This document shows positions 1 through 8,927 of a DNA stretch of 64,000 bases, piece by piece. The position numbers were made by a program, and so were the translations under genes. Source of the DNA: Achromobacter xylosoxidans A8 (GTDB taxonomy: Bacteria > Pseudomonadota > Gammaproteobacteria > Burkholderiales > Burkholderiaceae_B); NCBI RefSeq assembly GCF_000165835.1, contig NC_014640.1, positions 5,704,001 to 5,768,000 of the forward strand, given 5' to 3'. Below the pieces are notes generated by a model, which saw only the letters and a program-made list of their open reading frames with translations, made no database searches and was not told where the DNA came from. Each line of letters starts with the position of its first letter. Position 1 is the first letter of the stretch.

Positions 1-10
1 CCATGGCCGC

Positions 11-2476
11 CTACAGCTTGGGCGCGTAGCGCAGCGTCAGCATCACGTTGCGGGGCTCGCCGTAGTAATTGTTGCTGCTGAGCGTGTTGTACGAAGGCAC
101 GTAGTACTTCTTGTCGAACACATTGTTAAGGTTCAGCCCGATGCTCAGTTCCGGCGTGGCCTGATAACCCAGCCGCGCATTCCAGATCGAGAATCCGGCC
201 ATGGTGAACTTGCGGTCCGAACTGATCGTATGCGTCTGCGTGTTGACGCCGGCGCCCACGCTCAGGCGGTTTAACGAGCCCGGCAGCCTGTAGTTGGCCC
301 ACAGGCGCAGCATATGCTTGGGCGTCCAGGTATTGAAGACCTTGCCCTGGTTGTCGGGGTCGTCCAGATACTTGGTGGTGTTGTAGGTATAGCCGGCATA
401 CAGCTCCAGGCCCTTGACGACTTCGCCCGAGACCTCGGCCTCCAGGCCCTGACTGCGCACCTTGCCCGCCGCGCGCGAGCAATACCAGCCATCGCACGCA
501 AAGCCAGCGTCGTAGTCGTTGACCGCGCGGTTCTTGTGGTCGTAGCGGAACAACGCCAGCAGCGTATTGACGCGGCCCTCCGCGAGTTCGCCCTTGACGC
601 CGATTTCGTAGTTGTTGCCCTCGATGGGCTTGAGCAGGCTGCCCGCTACGCTGCGCTCGGTCTGCGGTTCGAACACCGTTGTGTAGCTGGCATAGGCCGA
701 CCAGTTGTCGCTCAGCGAGTACACCAGGCCGGCGTAGGGAATGAAACGTCCCGAGGTGCTGGACGTGGTGGCGCTGCCGCCGCCGCTGTAGGTGTAGTCG
801 TACCAGCCGACGCGCCCGCCGCCAATCAGCGCCAGGGATTCAGTGGGCTTGACGCGCCAGGTGCCGTAAATGCCCTTCTGGCGGATGTCGTAGGCGCTTC
901 GCGAGTCATAGCCGCTGGCCTGGGCAATGGTGTCGATGTCCTGCCACGGACGATGGTGGTCGATATCGAAGATATTGCCGCCATCCTGCCAGACGCGCGT
1001 GAACCGGTCCTGCGTGGTCAGCTTGGAATAGTTGGCGCCGACCACGACCTCTTGCTTCATCCCCAGGGCGGTGAAGTCGCCGCTGACCGACATGTCCAGC
1101 CCGCGCTGCTTGCTGTGGAAGTCCACGCCGAAATCGCCATAGGACAGCCCGCTGCCGTCCGGCTGCACGGCATCCGCGACGCGCTGATGCACGGTCGTGT
1201 TCTTTTCATTCATGGCGACGCCGACCATCTTGAAGCGCCATGCGTCGTTGAAGCGGTGCGCCAGGTCGGCGTAAAAAATGGTCTGGTCGTTCTTCGCCCG
1301 GTTCCAGGTCGAACCCGTAAAGGTCGAACGCGGCAGGTCGATATCGCCTCCGTCCGCGTAGCGGGGATAGCCCACGAACATCGGCCGCGAGCGGCTGTAG
1401 CGGTTGCTGATCCCGATGCCTACCGTGGTGTCATCGCTGATGTCATAGTCCAGCGCGGCATACAGGTTGCGCGTCTTTTCCCACACATAGTCGATGTAGG
1501 AATGGCTTTGATCTTCATCCAGCACCACGCGGCCGCGCAAGGTGCCCGATTCGTTCAAGGGACTGCCCGCGTCCAACTGCAGGCCGTAGTGATCCCAGGA
1601 GCCGGCCTTGGCCGTTACCACCACCGCAGGCTCCGCCCCGCCGCGCTTGCGCACCAGGTTGATCGCGCCGCCCGGGCTGCCCGCCCCCTGCAACAGGCCG
1701 GCGGCGCCGCGCAGGATTTCCACGCGGTCATAGAACACCAGCGAGTCCTGCTCCCAGTTGCCCAGGCTGTAGCTGTTGCGCAGCAAGGACACGCCATCGT
1801 ATTGCAGCAGGTCCACGGGGAAGCCGCGGGCGTTGATCGCCACCCCGGGACCCACGCCCTGCACGCCCACCATGCCGGTGGTGTTGTTCACCGCGTCCGG
1901 CAGGCTGACCATGTCCTGGTCATCCATGCGCTGCCGGGTCAGCACAGTGATGGATTGCGGAATGTCTTTCAAGGCCTGCGCCGTCTTGCCGATGGTGACG
2001 GCCGGCGAAGTGTAGGAGCCCGTGCCATCCGTGGTGGTGGCGTAGCTGCCCGTCACCGTGACCGGCGCCAAGGTCGCGGCCGCCCCCGCCGCCGCCGCTT
2101 GTCGCAGGCGATAGCCGCCCTCGGGGCGCGCCACGGCTTCCAGCCCGGTACCTGCCAGCAGGCGCTGCAGCGCCGTGTGGACAGCATAGGAACCCGTCAC
2201 GCCCCCCGTCGCCGCGCCCGCCGTCAACGCGGGATCGGATGCCACCATGACGCCGGCCTGCACGCCGAACGCGCCCAGCGCCGCGCCTAGCGGGCCTGCT
2301 TCGATACTGAAGGCAACGACGCGCTGTCCGGACGCCGGCGCCTGGGCAAACGCGGCCGCCGGCCACAAGGCGACGGCCATCACGCCAGGCAGGGCGCAGC
2401 GCAGCGCGGCGCTCAAGGCCGTGCGCGGCAAGGGAAGGCGGACGAGGGCCGCGGCGCGGACTAGACGAGAAGACAT
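11..2476 (-). CDS. TonB-dependent siderophore receptor with STN signalling domain
   Basis: Outer-membrane ferric-siderophore transporter of 821 residues. A signal peptide ends near residue 44 (AAAFAQA). An STN domain of about 70 residues follows (starting FSIEAGPLGAALG), then a plug with the IPQSITVLTRQRMDD motif near residue 160 and a beta-barrel. The STN domain marks it as a transducer for cell-surface signalling, and the FecR-like and ECF sigma genes directly upstream fit that. I chose the ATG at 2476 because AGGGA lies about 8 bases before it and a signal peptide follows; an upstream extension would add 34 unlikely residues. The protein ends in RYAPKL rather than the usual terminal Phe or Tyr. 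The cognate siderophore cannot be told from sequence. Confidence 0.93.
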   Translation of the reverse strand: MSSRLVRAAALVRLPLPRTALSAALRCALPGVMAVALWPAAAFAQAPASGQRVVAFSIEAGPLGAALGAFGVQAGVMVASDPALTAGAATGGVTGSYAVHTALQRLLAGTGLEAVARPEGGYRLRQAAAAGAAATLAPVTVTGSYATTTDGTGSYTSPAVTIGKTAQALKDIPQSITVLTRQRMDDQDMVSLPDAVNNTTGMVGVQGVGPGVAINARGFPVDLLQYDGVSLLRNSYSLGNWEQDSLVFYDRVEILRGAAGLLQGAGSPGGAINLVRKRGGAEPAVVVTAKAGSWDHYGLQLDAGSPLNESGTLRGRVVLDEDQSHSYIDYVWEKTRNLYAALDYDISDDTTVGIGISNRYSRSRPMFVGYPRYADGGDIDLPRSTFTGSTWNRAKNDQTIFYADLAHRFNDAWRFKMVGVAMNEKNTTVHQRVADAVQPDGSGLSYGDFGVDFHSKQRGLDMSVSGDFTALGMKQEVVVGANYSKLTTQDRFTRVWQDGGNIFDIDHHRPWQDIDTIAQASGYDSRSAYDIRQKGIYGTWRVKPTESLALIGGGRVGWYDYTYSGGGSATTSSTSGRFIPYAGLVYSLSDNWSAYASYTTVFEPQTERSVAGSLLKPIEGNNYEIGVKGELAEGRVNTLLALFRYDHKNRAVNDYDAGFACDGWYCSRAAGKVRSQGLEAEVSGEVVKGLELYAGYTYNTTKYLDDPDNQGKVFNTWTPKHMLRLWANYRLPGSLNRLSVGAGVNTQTHTISSDRKFTMAGFSIWNARLGYQATPELSIGLNLNNVFDKKYYVPSYNTLSSNNYYGEPRNVMLTLRYAPKL

Positions 2477-2597
2477 GAATGGGTTCCCTGGCTCATGAAG
2501 AATCGGCGCAGCCTGAAGACCGGCTGCATTCTTTACATGAAGCGCGAGATCGGGATATCCGCCGCCGCTGTTACACAATAGTCCGGCCGCGCACGAA

Positions 2598-3599
2598 TCA
2601 CGCCAGTCCCACCGTGACCCAGTAGCGGGTATAGCGGCGCACGCGCACCGGCAGGACTTCCTGCAGCATGGCCAGCACCTGGTCGCTGTCCGCCAGCGGA
2701 AACGCCCCCACTACGCGCAGGCCGGCCGCCTCGCCCGAACAGCTCAAGCGGCCCGGACGATAACGTCCCAGTTCGCGCAGAAAGTCCGATAGCGGCATCT
2801 CGTCGGCGATCAGCATTCCGTCCAGCCACGCCGAGCTAGCCGCTTCCAGAGGCCCGGCGGCAAAGCCGCCAGCAGCCGAGAACTCCGCCTGCGCGCCGGC
2901 CGGCACCCGCCGCGGCAAGTCGTTCGGATCCAGGCCGCGCACGTCCACCGCGCCTTCCAGCACCGCCACCCGGATGCGGCCATCTTCCAGACCGCGCACC
3001 ACGAAACGCGTGCCCACCGGCGTCAGCATGCCGGCACGCGTGCGCACCGTGAAAGGCCGGCCCAGCGGATCGCGCCCGGTAGTCACCTGGATCTCGCCTT
3101 CCAGCAGGACAAGTTCGCGCCGGCTCGCCGTGTAGCGCAGGTCCACCGCGCTGGCAGTGTTCAGTTCCAGCAGCGTGCCGTCCGGCAGCGTCACGGCGCG
3201 CCGCTCGCCGGTGCCGGTCCGCATATCTGCCGACAGCGCACGCACGGCGCCGCTTTGGCTCACGCCCCAGCCACCCAGGCCCAGGCCGGCCGCCGACACC
3301 ATCCAACGGATGGCGTTGCGGCGCGACTGGATCAACGGCGCTTGCCGCAGCGTGCGCGCGGCCACCTCGCCGCCGGCTCCAGCAACGCCCGCCGCCACAT
3401 CGCGCGTCAAGGCGTTCAGCCGTTGCCAGGCCAGCTCGTGCGCGGGCTGCGCAAGGCGCCAGTTTTCAAAACGCCTGCGGTCTTCGTCGGTCACGTCCTC
3501 GCGCAGCCGCGACCACCAGTCGGCGGCCTGGCGAACGATCTTGGGATCGACGGTTCCCGCTTCCGGCGCATGCGGCCGCAGCAGCTTGGCGTTTTCCAT
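2598..3599 (-). CDS. FecR-family anti-sigma / sigma regulator
   Basis: Inner-membrane regulator of 333 residues that should relay the state of the receptor downstream to the sigma factor upstream. The N-terminal cytoplasmic part carries a DUF4880-type segment (ADWWSRLREDVTDED). A single hydrophobic segment near residues 105-125 is preceded by RRNAIRW. The periplasmic FecR domain follows, with the typical VTLPDGTLLELNTASAVDLR and TPVGTRFVVR motifs. The ATG at 3599 starts 11 bases after the sigma-factor stop, so the two genes form an operon. The role is inferred from family and position. Confidence 0.9.
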   Translation of the reverse strand: MENAKLLRPHAPEAGTVDPKIVRQAADWWSRLREDVTDEDRRRFENWRLAQPAHELAWQRLNALTRDVAAGVAGAGGEVAARTLRQAPLIQSRRNAIRWMVSAAGLGLGGWGVSQSGAVRALSADMRTGTGERRAVTLPDGTLLELNTASAVDLRYTASRRELVLLEGEIQVTTGRDPLGRPFTVRTRAGMLTPVGTRFVVRGLEDGRIRVAVLEGAVDVRGLDPNDLPRRVPAGAQAEFSAAGGFAAGPLEAASSAWLDGMLIADEMPLSDFLRELGRYRPGRLSCSGEAAGLRVVGAFPLADSDQVLAMLQEVLPVRVRRYTRYWVTVGLA

Positions 3600-3610
3600 C
3601 CGGCCCGGCC

Positions 3611-4120
3611 TCAACCGTAGACGGCCGTGTAGCAATGCACCAGCGCGCGGGCCAGGGACTTCTGCACGGCGTTGGGCGTCAAGCCCAGCCGCTCGCCGAT
3701 TTCGGCATAGGACATGCCGTCCACCTGCGCCATCAGGAAGATCCGGCGGCTGTTCATGGGCAGGCTGTCGAGCAGTTCGCAAACCTGTTCCAGGGCTTCC
3801 AGGATCAGGGCGCGTGCTTCGACCGAGGGTTCCACCGCCACCGGCTGCAACGCCACCGATTCGGCATAGGCCGCTTCCAGCGCGGCCCGCCTGGCCCGGC
3901 CGATCAGCAGGCGCGTGGCGATGGTGCGCAGATAGGCGCGCGGTTCGTTCAGCGGTTCGCGAAGGTCGGCGCGGATCAGCCGTTCAAACGTGTCGTGCGC
4001 CACGTCGGCCGCGTCGGACACATTGCCCAGCTTGCGTTGCAGCACGCTGCGCAACCATTGATGGTGAGCCTGATAGACCGATTGCACCTCGGCACGAGGA
4101 GCGAAGGTAGAGGATGGCAT
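3611..4120 (-). CDS. FecI-like ECF sigma factor
   Basis: RNA polymerase sigma factor of 169 residues of the iron-responsive extracytoplasmic type. Region 2 is visible as AADVAHDTFERLIRADL and RAYLRTIATRLL. Region 4 is visible as LPMNSRRIFLMAQVDGMSY followed by the helix-turn-helix AEIGERLGLTPNAVQKSLARA. I chose the ATG at 4120; a TTG at 4177 would also be in frame but lies inside a Fur-like box. It heads a sigma-FecR-receptor operon and should drive the receptor at 11-2476 when that receptor binds ligand. No strong ribosome site is visible before the chosen start. Confidence 0.9.
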   Translation of the reverse strand: MPSSTFAPRAEVQSVYQAHHQWLRSVLQRKLGNVSDAADVAHDTFERLIRADLREPLNEPRAYLRTIATRLLIGRARRAALEAAYAESVALQPVAVEPSVEARALILEALEQVCELLDSLPMNSRRIFLMAQVDGMSYAEIGERLGLTPNAVQKSLARALVHCYTAVYG

Positions 4121-4159
4121 GATGGTGCGCCCGGGCGTCGCGGCCAGACGTTCCCACTT

Positions 4160-4178
4160 AATGAAAATGATTCGCAAT
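4160..4178 (-). promoter_or_regulatory. Candidate Fur box upstream of ECF sigma gene
   Basis: The plus strand reads TGAAAATGATTCGCA at 4162-4176. This matches 12 of 14 defined positions of the 7-1-7 Fur consensus TGATAATnATTATCA. It lies about 45 bases ahead of the ATG of the sigma gene starting at 4120, so iron repression of that cassette is likely. Confidence 0.65.
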
Positions 4179-4275
4179 TATAATTATCTTCGGCCTCTTT
4201 ACAAGAACCATGGCTGGAAGCCCGCGGCGGCACGCCGCAAGCCGCGCCGGGCCCGCCCCGGCGCGCGCTGCACAA

Positions 4276-6693
4276 TCAGAACTTGGCAGTCAGGTTGACG
4301 AACACGCTTCTGGGTTCGCCGTAATAGACCTGGTTGCCCACGCCGCCCAGGTAGTACTTCCTGTCGAACAGATTGTTCAGGTTCATCTGCGCGGACAGGC
4401 GTGAATTGAAGTCGTAGCGCGCCATCAGGTTGTAGATCGCGTAGGCCTTCTGCTTGACCGTGACCATGTTGTCGCCAGCGCTGACTTCGGAATAGCTCGA
4501 CAGTTGCCAGTTGACGCCGCCGCCCACCGTCAGACGGCTCCATTCCCCCGGCAGTCGGTAAGTCGTAAACAACCTGGCCACCGCGCGCGGACGCTCGGGA
4601 TTGACCGATACGCCCTGCGCGTCGCGGCTGGTGTAGTAGGTGCCGCCGGCATAGGCATTCCAGCCCTGCGCCAGTTGTCCGCTCACTTCCAGCTCGATGC
4701 CCTTGGTGGTGACGCCATCGGCGGTCGTGTAGGCTTGATCCGGCGTGCCTGGCACCAGCTTGTCGCCGTCCAGCACCGCCACCTTGCTTTGCTTGACCTT
4801 GAACAGCGCAACGGACGCATTCAACCTGCCGTCCAGGTATTCGCCCTTCAGGCCCACCTCGTAGTTCTGACCCTGCACCGGGTCCAGATAGTTGCCGCTG
4901 CTGTCGCGATTGTCCTGCGGCTGGAAGATGTCGGTATAGCTGGCGTAGGCAGAGTAGGTGTCGTTCAGGTCGACCACCAGGCCAGCGTATGGAATGAACT
5001 GGGAGTCCTTTTGATCGCGCGTGGGCGACTTCGATTCCCAGGTCGCGTAGCGGCCGCCGGTTATGGCGGTCAGGTTGTCGGTCAACGACCACCGCGCCGC
5101 GGCATAGACGCCGCGCTGGTGCGTGACCGTATCGCGCAGGCTGGCCTCGGTCCAGGTCGGCTGCGCGTACGATCCGTCCCACTCGTAGAAGTTGCCGGTG
5201 TCCGCCAGCGAAGCGCGGTCGAAACCATAACGGTAGAAGTCCTCGCCGTAGCGGCTGCGCATGGCGCCCACCACCAGTTCATGCTTGCGGCCAAGCAGGC
5301 TGAACGGCCCCGTGGCCTGCAAGTCCAGCGAGGTTTGTTGCGCGTAGGAATTCCAGTACCCCGGCAGTGCCGCCAGGCCAGTTCCCGTTGCCTGATCCAG
5401 ATCGCCGTACAGGTACAGGAGCTTGGCGTCGTACTTGCTTTTACGCTGCGACCAGTCGGCCTTGACTTCCCAATCGTTGGCGAAGCGATGCTCCAGCGTG
5501 GCGAACACCGTCTGATTGGTCGTGTGCCAGTACGTCCAGTCCGCCGCCGTGGTCTTGGAACGCCGCCAGTCGGTCGGCGTGCCGTCGCTGAACACCACGG
5601 GCAGGCTGCCCCAGGTGGATCCGCGTGGACGCTTGTCCTGATAATCCGCCCCCACGCTCAGCCGGGTCGATGGCGTCAGATCGGCATCGATGACACCGTA
5701 GAACACCTTCTTGTTCGCATGATAAAGGTCGATATAGGAATCGCGCCCCTGATACAGCGCCACCATGCGCGCACGCACGGTGCCTTCCTGGTTCAAGGGC
5801 GTGGACATGTCCACCGTGCCCCGGTATTGATTCCACGAACCCGCACCGGCGCTGACCATCCCGGTGAATTCGCGGCTGTTGGCATGTTTGCGCACCAGGT
5901 TGATGGAAGCGCCCGGGTTGCCCGCACCGGTCATCAGCCCGGTGGCGCCGCGCACGACTTCGATGCGGTCGTAGATGAACGAATCATTGTCGGATTCGCC
6001 ATACATCGACAGGCCGATGGTGGTGGGTACGCCGTCGTACTGCAGGCTGTCGATGTAGAAGCCGCGCGACCAGAAATCGGTGCGATCGGTATCTTCGCTG
6101 ACCACCTGCACGCCAACCACATTGCCCATCACCTCGTCCAGCGAGCGCAGGTTCTGGTCATCGATGCGCTGACGCGTCACGACGCTGACGGACTGCGGGG
6201 TTTCGCGCAAGGACAGGGTCAGCCCGGTGGCTGCGGCCGAAGCCGGCGTCGTATAGGAACCGGTGCCTTCGGTCATCGCCGGATCCATGCTGCCCAGCAC
6301 CGTGACCGGCGCCAGGCTGGCCACGCCGCCATCGCGCGACAGGATGATGCTGTCGCCCTGCCAGCGGTAGGTCACGCCCGAACCCTGCAGCAGGCTGCGC
6401 AACGCCTCCTCCGGATCCAGCCTGCCGCGCAGGCCCTTGCTGCTGACTCCGGCCACCACCTCGGGCGCGTAGAAGACACGCACCTTGGTTTGCGCCGCCC
6501 ATTGCATCAAGGCATCTCCCAGCGGCTGTGCCGCGATATCGATCGACACGGCAGGCGCCTGGGCCCACGCGCTCGCGGGCGCACCTGCCGTCGCCAGGCT
6601 CAAGGCCAACACCAAGGAAGAAAGCATGAAACGGGGAGACGCGCACGCGAAACGCGTGGCCACGGGGAAATGCCGGGCTGCTGGAATAGTCAC
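4276..6693 (-). CDS. TonB-dependent siderophore receptor with STN signalling domain
   Basis: Outer-membrane ferric-siderophore receptor of 805 residues. The order is a signal peptide ending near residue 45 (ASAWAQA), an STN domain (VSIDIAAQPLGDALMQWAA, about residues 48-120), a plug containing ETPQSVSVVTRQRIDDQN, and a barrel ending in the canonical aromatic VNLTAKF. The start is a GTG at 6693 with AGCAGG just upstream; an internal ATG at 6627 lacks a ribosome site and would cut into the N-terminal region. It sits below a sigma/FecR pair but has its own 143-base leader containing a Fur-like box. Plug and STN motifs resemble those of the receptor at 52187-54382 and the one at 11-2476. Confidence 0.93.
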   Translation of the reverse strand: MTIPAARHFPVATRFACASPRFMLSSLVLALSLATAGAPASAWAQAPAVSIDIAAQPLGDALMQWAAQTKVRVFYAPEVVAGVSSKGLRGRLDPEEALRSLLQGSGVTYRWQGDSIILSRDGGVASLAPVTVLGSMDPAMTEGTGSYTTPASAAATGLTLSLRETPQSVSVVTRQRIDDQNLRSLDEVMGNVVGVQVVSEDTDRTDFWSRGFYIDSLQYDGVPTTIGLSMYGESDNDSFIYDRIEVVRGATGLMTGAGNPGASINLVRKHANSREFTGMVSAGAGSWNQYRGTVDMSTPLNQEGTVRARMVALYQGRDSYIDLYHANKKVFYGVIDADLTPSTRLSVGADYQDKRPRGSTWGSLPVVFSDGTPTDWRRSKTTAADWTYWHTTNQTVFATLEHRFANDWEVKADWSQRKSKYDAKLLYLYGDLDQATGTGLAALPGYWNSYAQQTSLDLQATGPFSLLGRKHELVVGAMRSRYGEDFYRYGFDRASLADTGNFYEWDGSYAQPTWTEASLRDTVTHQRGVYAAARWSLTDNLTAITGGRYATWESKSPTRDQKDSQFIPYAGLVVDLNDTYSAYASYTDIFQPQDNRDSSGNYLDPVQGQNYEVGLKGEYLDGRLNASVALFKVKQSKVAVLDGDKLVPGTPDQAYTTADGVTTKGIELEVSGQLAQGWNAYAGGTYYTSRDAQGVSVNPERPRAVARLFTTYRLPGEWSRLTVGGGVNWQLSSYSEVSAGDNMVTVKQKAYAIYNLMARYDFNSRLSAQMNLNNLFDRKYYLGGVGNQVYYGEPRSVFVNLTAKF

Positions 6694-6795
6694 AAGTACC
6701 TGCTGTTCTGTTCGACGATACGGGGAACGTTTCCCGAAATGGAAACGCGGCGGCTGCCGCCTTCCTTCGTAGAACGAATCAGCCCAAGATAAACC

Positions 6796-6815
6796 TGAAT
6801 CCCATTCTCATTTAT
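6796..6815 (-). promoter_or_regulatory. Candidate Fur box ahead of receptor gene
   Basis: On the minus strand the segment reads TGAGAATGGGATTCA (6796-6810), preceded by ATAAA. The left half fits the Fur consensus well (6 of 7) and the right half poorly. The position is about 105 bases upstream of the receptor start at 6693, inside the fecR-receptor gap, and would allow receptor expression separate from the sigma/FecR operon. Confidence 0.45.
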
Positions 6816-6836
6816 TTTGTAACCGTGGCGCAGGAC

Positions 6837-7835
6837 CTACCTGGCGCTGATGTCGAGGGTGCCGTCCGGGCCCGGCGTCAGCTTTACAGGCGCCACCGCC
6901 GGCAAGGCGTCGACCAGGGCTTCAGGGCGATCCAGGCTGAATGACGCCGACACCCTCAAGCGCCCCACCTTGTCGTCCGCCAGCCGCAATGGCGTGGACA
7001 AGTAGCGGTTCATATCCCGCACCACCTCGGCCAGCGGCGCGTTCTTGTACACCACCCGCCCTTCGCGCCAGGCGATCGCGCTCTGGACATCGGCGGGCGC
7101 AGGCACGCCGATCGCGCCGCTGCCCGGCACACGGATGCCGTCCCCCCCTCGCAGCACGGCATGGCCCATGTTCCACCAGCGGCCGCCCGACACCTCCACC
7201 GTGCCGGACGCCACCAGCACCGCCACCTGCTCTTCATCGCGCCGCACATCGAAGACCGTACCGGTCACGCGGACCACGCCGCTGCCAGCCCGCACGATGA
7301 ATGGACGGGCCGCATCGGCACTGACGGTGAACAGGATCTCGCCACGGTCCAGCGCCACTTCCCGCCGTTCCGCATAAAGCCTTACGTCGGCGCGCGTGGC
7401 GCCATTGATCTCCAGCATGGAACCATCAGGCAGCGTCACCTGGCGGCGTTCGCCGCGTTCCGCGCTGAGCGTTGCGGTGTACGCCGGCACCTCTACCGGC
7501 AGGCTCCACCAAGCCACCAGCGCGGCTGCGCCCAAGGCCGCACAGCCCGCGGCAAAGCGCAGCGCAAGACGGCCCTGGCGCTGCGGCCTGGGTCGCGGCG
7601 GGACCTCCCCTCCGAGCAGCGTCCGGACTTGATCGCGGGACAGTCCGGCAGCCGCCCGCCCCAACTGCTGCATGCGGTCGAATTCGCGCGCGGCCTCGGA
7701 GTGGTCGCGCCGCCACCGGGCAAAGTCGCGTCGCTGGCGGCGCGTCAGTTCGCCCGAATGCCAGCGGGCGAACCACTGCGCCGCAGTATCCGCCTCGCGC
7801 TGCTCGCCGGGGTCATGGGGGGAAGGCATCGTCAT
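6837..7835 (-). CDS. FecR-family anti-sigma / sigma regulator
   Basis: Protein of 332 residues. It has a cytoplasmic N-terminal region (TAAQWFARWHSGELTRRQRR), one hydrophobic segment near residues 90-112 and a periplasmic FecR domain with QVTLPDGSMLEINGATRADV and VTGTVFDVRRDEEQVAVLV. Its ATG overlaps the stop of the sigma gene by four bases (ATGA), so translation is coupled. It should control the sigma factor at 7832-8335 in response to the receptor at 4276-6693. Confidence 0.9.
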   Translation of the reverse strand: MTMPSPHDPGEQREADTAAQWFARWHSGELTRRQRRDFARWRRDHSEAAREFDRMQQLGRAAAGLSRDQVRTLLGGEVPPRPRPQRQGRLALRFAAGCAALGAAALVAWWSLPVEVPAYTATLSAERGERRQVTLPDGSMLEINGATRADVRLYAERREVALDRGEILFTVSADAARPFIVRAGSGVVRVTGTVFDVRRDEEQVAVLVASGTVEVSGGRWWNMGHAVLRGGDGIRVPGSGAIGVPAPADVQSAIAWREGRVVYKNAPLAEVVRDMNRYLSTPLRLADDKVGRLRVSASFSLDRPEALVDALPAVAPVKLTPGPDGTLDISAR

Positions 7836-8335
7836 GGATTGTGTTCACGCATGCGGTCGCGCACGAATTCGATCGCCCGCATGACGTAGCGTTCGATCAT
7901 GTTCTTGGACAGGCCCATATGCTGAGCCACCTCGGCCTGCGTCCAGCCTTCGATGCGATTCAGGACGAAGGCTTCACGGCACTTGGGCGGCAATTCTGCC
8001 AGGACTTGGGCCAGGTCATCGGCCAGGCGCGACGCGCGCACCGGGGATTCCGGGTCGGTCCAGGCAGGCTGGTCGGCTTCGTCCAGCAGGTCCAGCGGCA
8101 CATGCTCGGTCCGTTCCTGGCGGCGCCAGCGGTCGATCAAGCGATGCCCGGCAGCCTGGAACAAGTAGCTGCGCGCCTTCAACGCGACGCTGGCGTCCGC
8201 CTTCAGCAGGCGTTCGATGGCATCGTGCGCCGCGTCCTCCGCGTCATGCCTGTTGCCGACCCGCCGGCTCCATACCCCAACCAGCTCGTCATAGTAGGCG
8301 AGCCAGCCGGTGCGGGGCGGAGGAGAGCGGGACAT
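7832..8335 (-). CDS. FecI-like ECF sigma factor
   Basis: ECF sigma factor of 167 residues. Region 2 includes DAEDAAHDAIERLLKAD and RSYLFQAAGHRLIDRWRRQ. Region 4 includes LPPKCREAFVLNRIEGWTQ and the helix-turn-helix AEVAQHMGLSKNMIERYVMRA. It is the first gene of the second sigma-FecR-receptor cassette on this strand and is preceded by a Fur-like box. The target is presumably the receptor at 4276-6693. Confidence 0.92.
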   Translation of the reverse strand: MSRSPPPRTGWLAYYDELVGVWSRRVGNRHDAEDAAHDAIERLLKADASVALKARSYLFQAAGHRLIDRWRRQERTEHVPLDLLDEADQPAWTDPESPVRASRLADDLAQVLAELPPKCREAFVLNRIEGWTQAEVAQHMGLSKNMIERYVMRAIEFVRDRMREHNP

Positions 8336-8374
8336 GAACCGATCGGACAGCGAAGATGGCGACGCCGCGAATTT

Positions 8375-8394
8375 TACAAATAATTCTCATTATC
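8375..8394 (-). promoter_or_regulatory. Candidate Fur box upstream of ECF sigma gene
   Basis: On the minus strand this reads GATAATGAGAATTATTTGT, with 14 of 19 positions matching the classic 19-base Fur consensus. It is about 40 bases ahead of the ATG of the sigma gene starting at 8335, the position expected for a repressor overlapping the promoter. Confidence 0.7.
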
Positions 8395-8439
8395 GCAACT
8401 ACGTGCCAAGACTCTTGCTAGCATCCCCGGCTCGCCCCG

Positions 8440-8682
8440 CTAGTAATCCATCGGGATGTGGCTCTGCGCCTCCCGCAGTTCCTGTATGTGGCGTTCGGCC
8501 TCTTGCTTCTCGACGGCGGGCGGCAAGGGCCGCCAGCTGACCATGTTGCCCGGCGTCTTCACTGGCATCCAGCCCAGCACGCTGTACAGCGTGATGGCAG
8601 TGCATCCGGTGTCGTACCGCGTTTCGTAGTATCCCTGCCGGTCCGGCTTGGTATCGCCGGACGTCCAATCCAACTGAGACAT
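8440..8682 (-). CDS. Small conserved-looking hypothetical protein
   Basis: Soluble protein of 80 residues beginning MSQLDWTSGDTKPDRQGYYE and ending in a charged helix rich in Glu, Gln and Arg. The start is supported by a strong GAGGAG ribosome site just before the ATG. The Trp/Tyr-rich N-terminal half (DWTSGDTKPDRQGYYETRY) has the look of small proteins with a defined fold, but I do not recognise the family. It is flanked by the iron-signalling cassette and the divergent EAL gene. No function is assigned. Confidence 0.7.
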   Translation of the reverse strand: MSQLDWTSGDTKPDRQGYYETRYDTGCTAITLYSVLGWMPVKTPGNMVSWRPLPPAVEKQEAERHIQELREAQSHIPMDY

Positions 8683-8927
8683 CCATGTCTCCTCAATCTG
8701 AAGCTTGTTGTCCCGCGCACCGGGCGAGCCCCTTGATCGTATAGCGGCCCTTCGCGCCCGTGCTGCCACCTTGCGCCCGCTTTGCAATTCTTGATAGAGG
8801 GGAATCCCTGACATTCTGATAGGTGCCGATTGCTAAACATGGAAAGCCGGGGCTAGGATGTAGCAAAATATTCTTACAAACACGGGAGCGGCGATCTTCG
8901 CTTGCACGGACTCTGGGGCGAACCGCC

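Noticed and set aside
314..2290. Long open frame of about 658 codons opposite the first receptor gene
   Set aside because: It is antisense to a clear TonB receptor, has no recognisable domains and reflects the GC-rich codon bias.
4120..4177. TTG start at 4177 for the sigma factor
   Set aside because: It would place the start inside the Fur-like box and add a segment not seen in sigma factors; the ATG at 4120 is better.
4504..6792. Long plus-strand open frame opposite the second receptor
   Set aside because: Antisense shadow of a well-supported gene, with composition (His/Arg/Gly-rich) typical of out-of-frame GC-rich translation.
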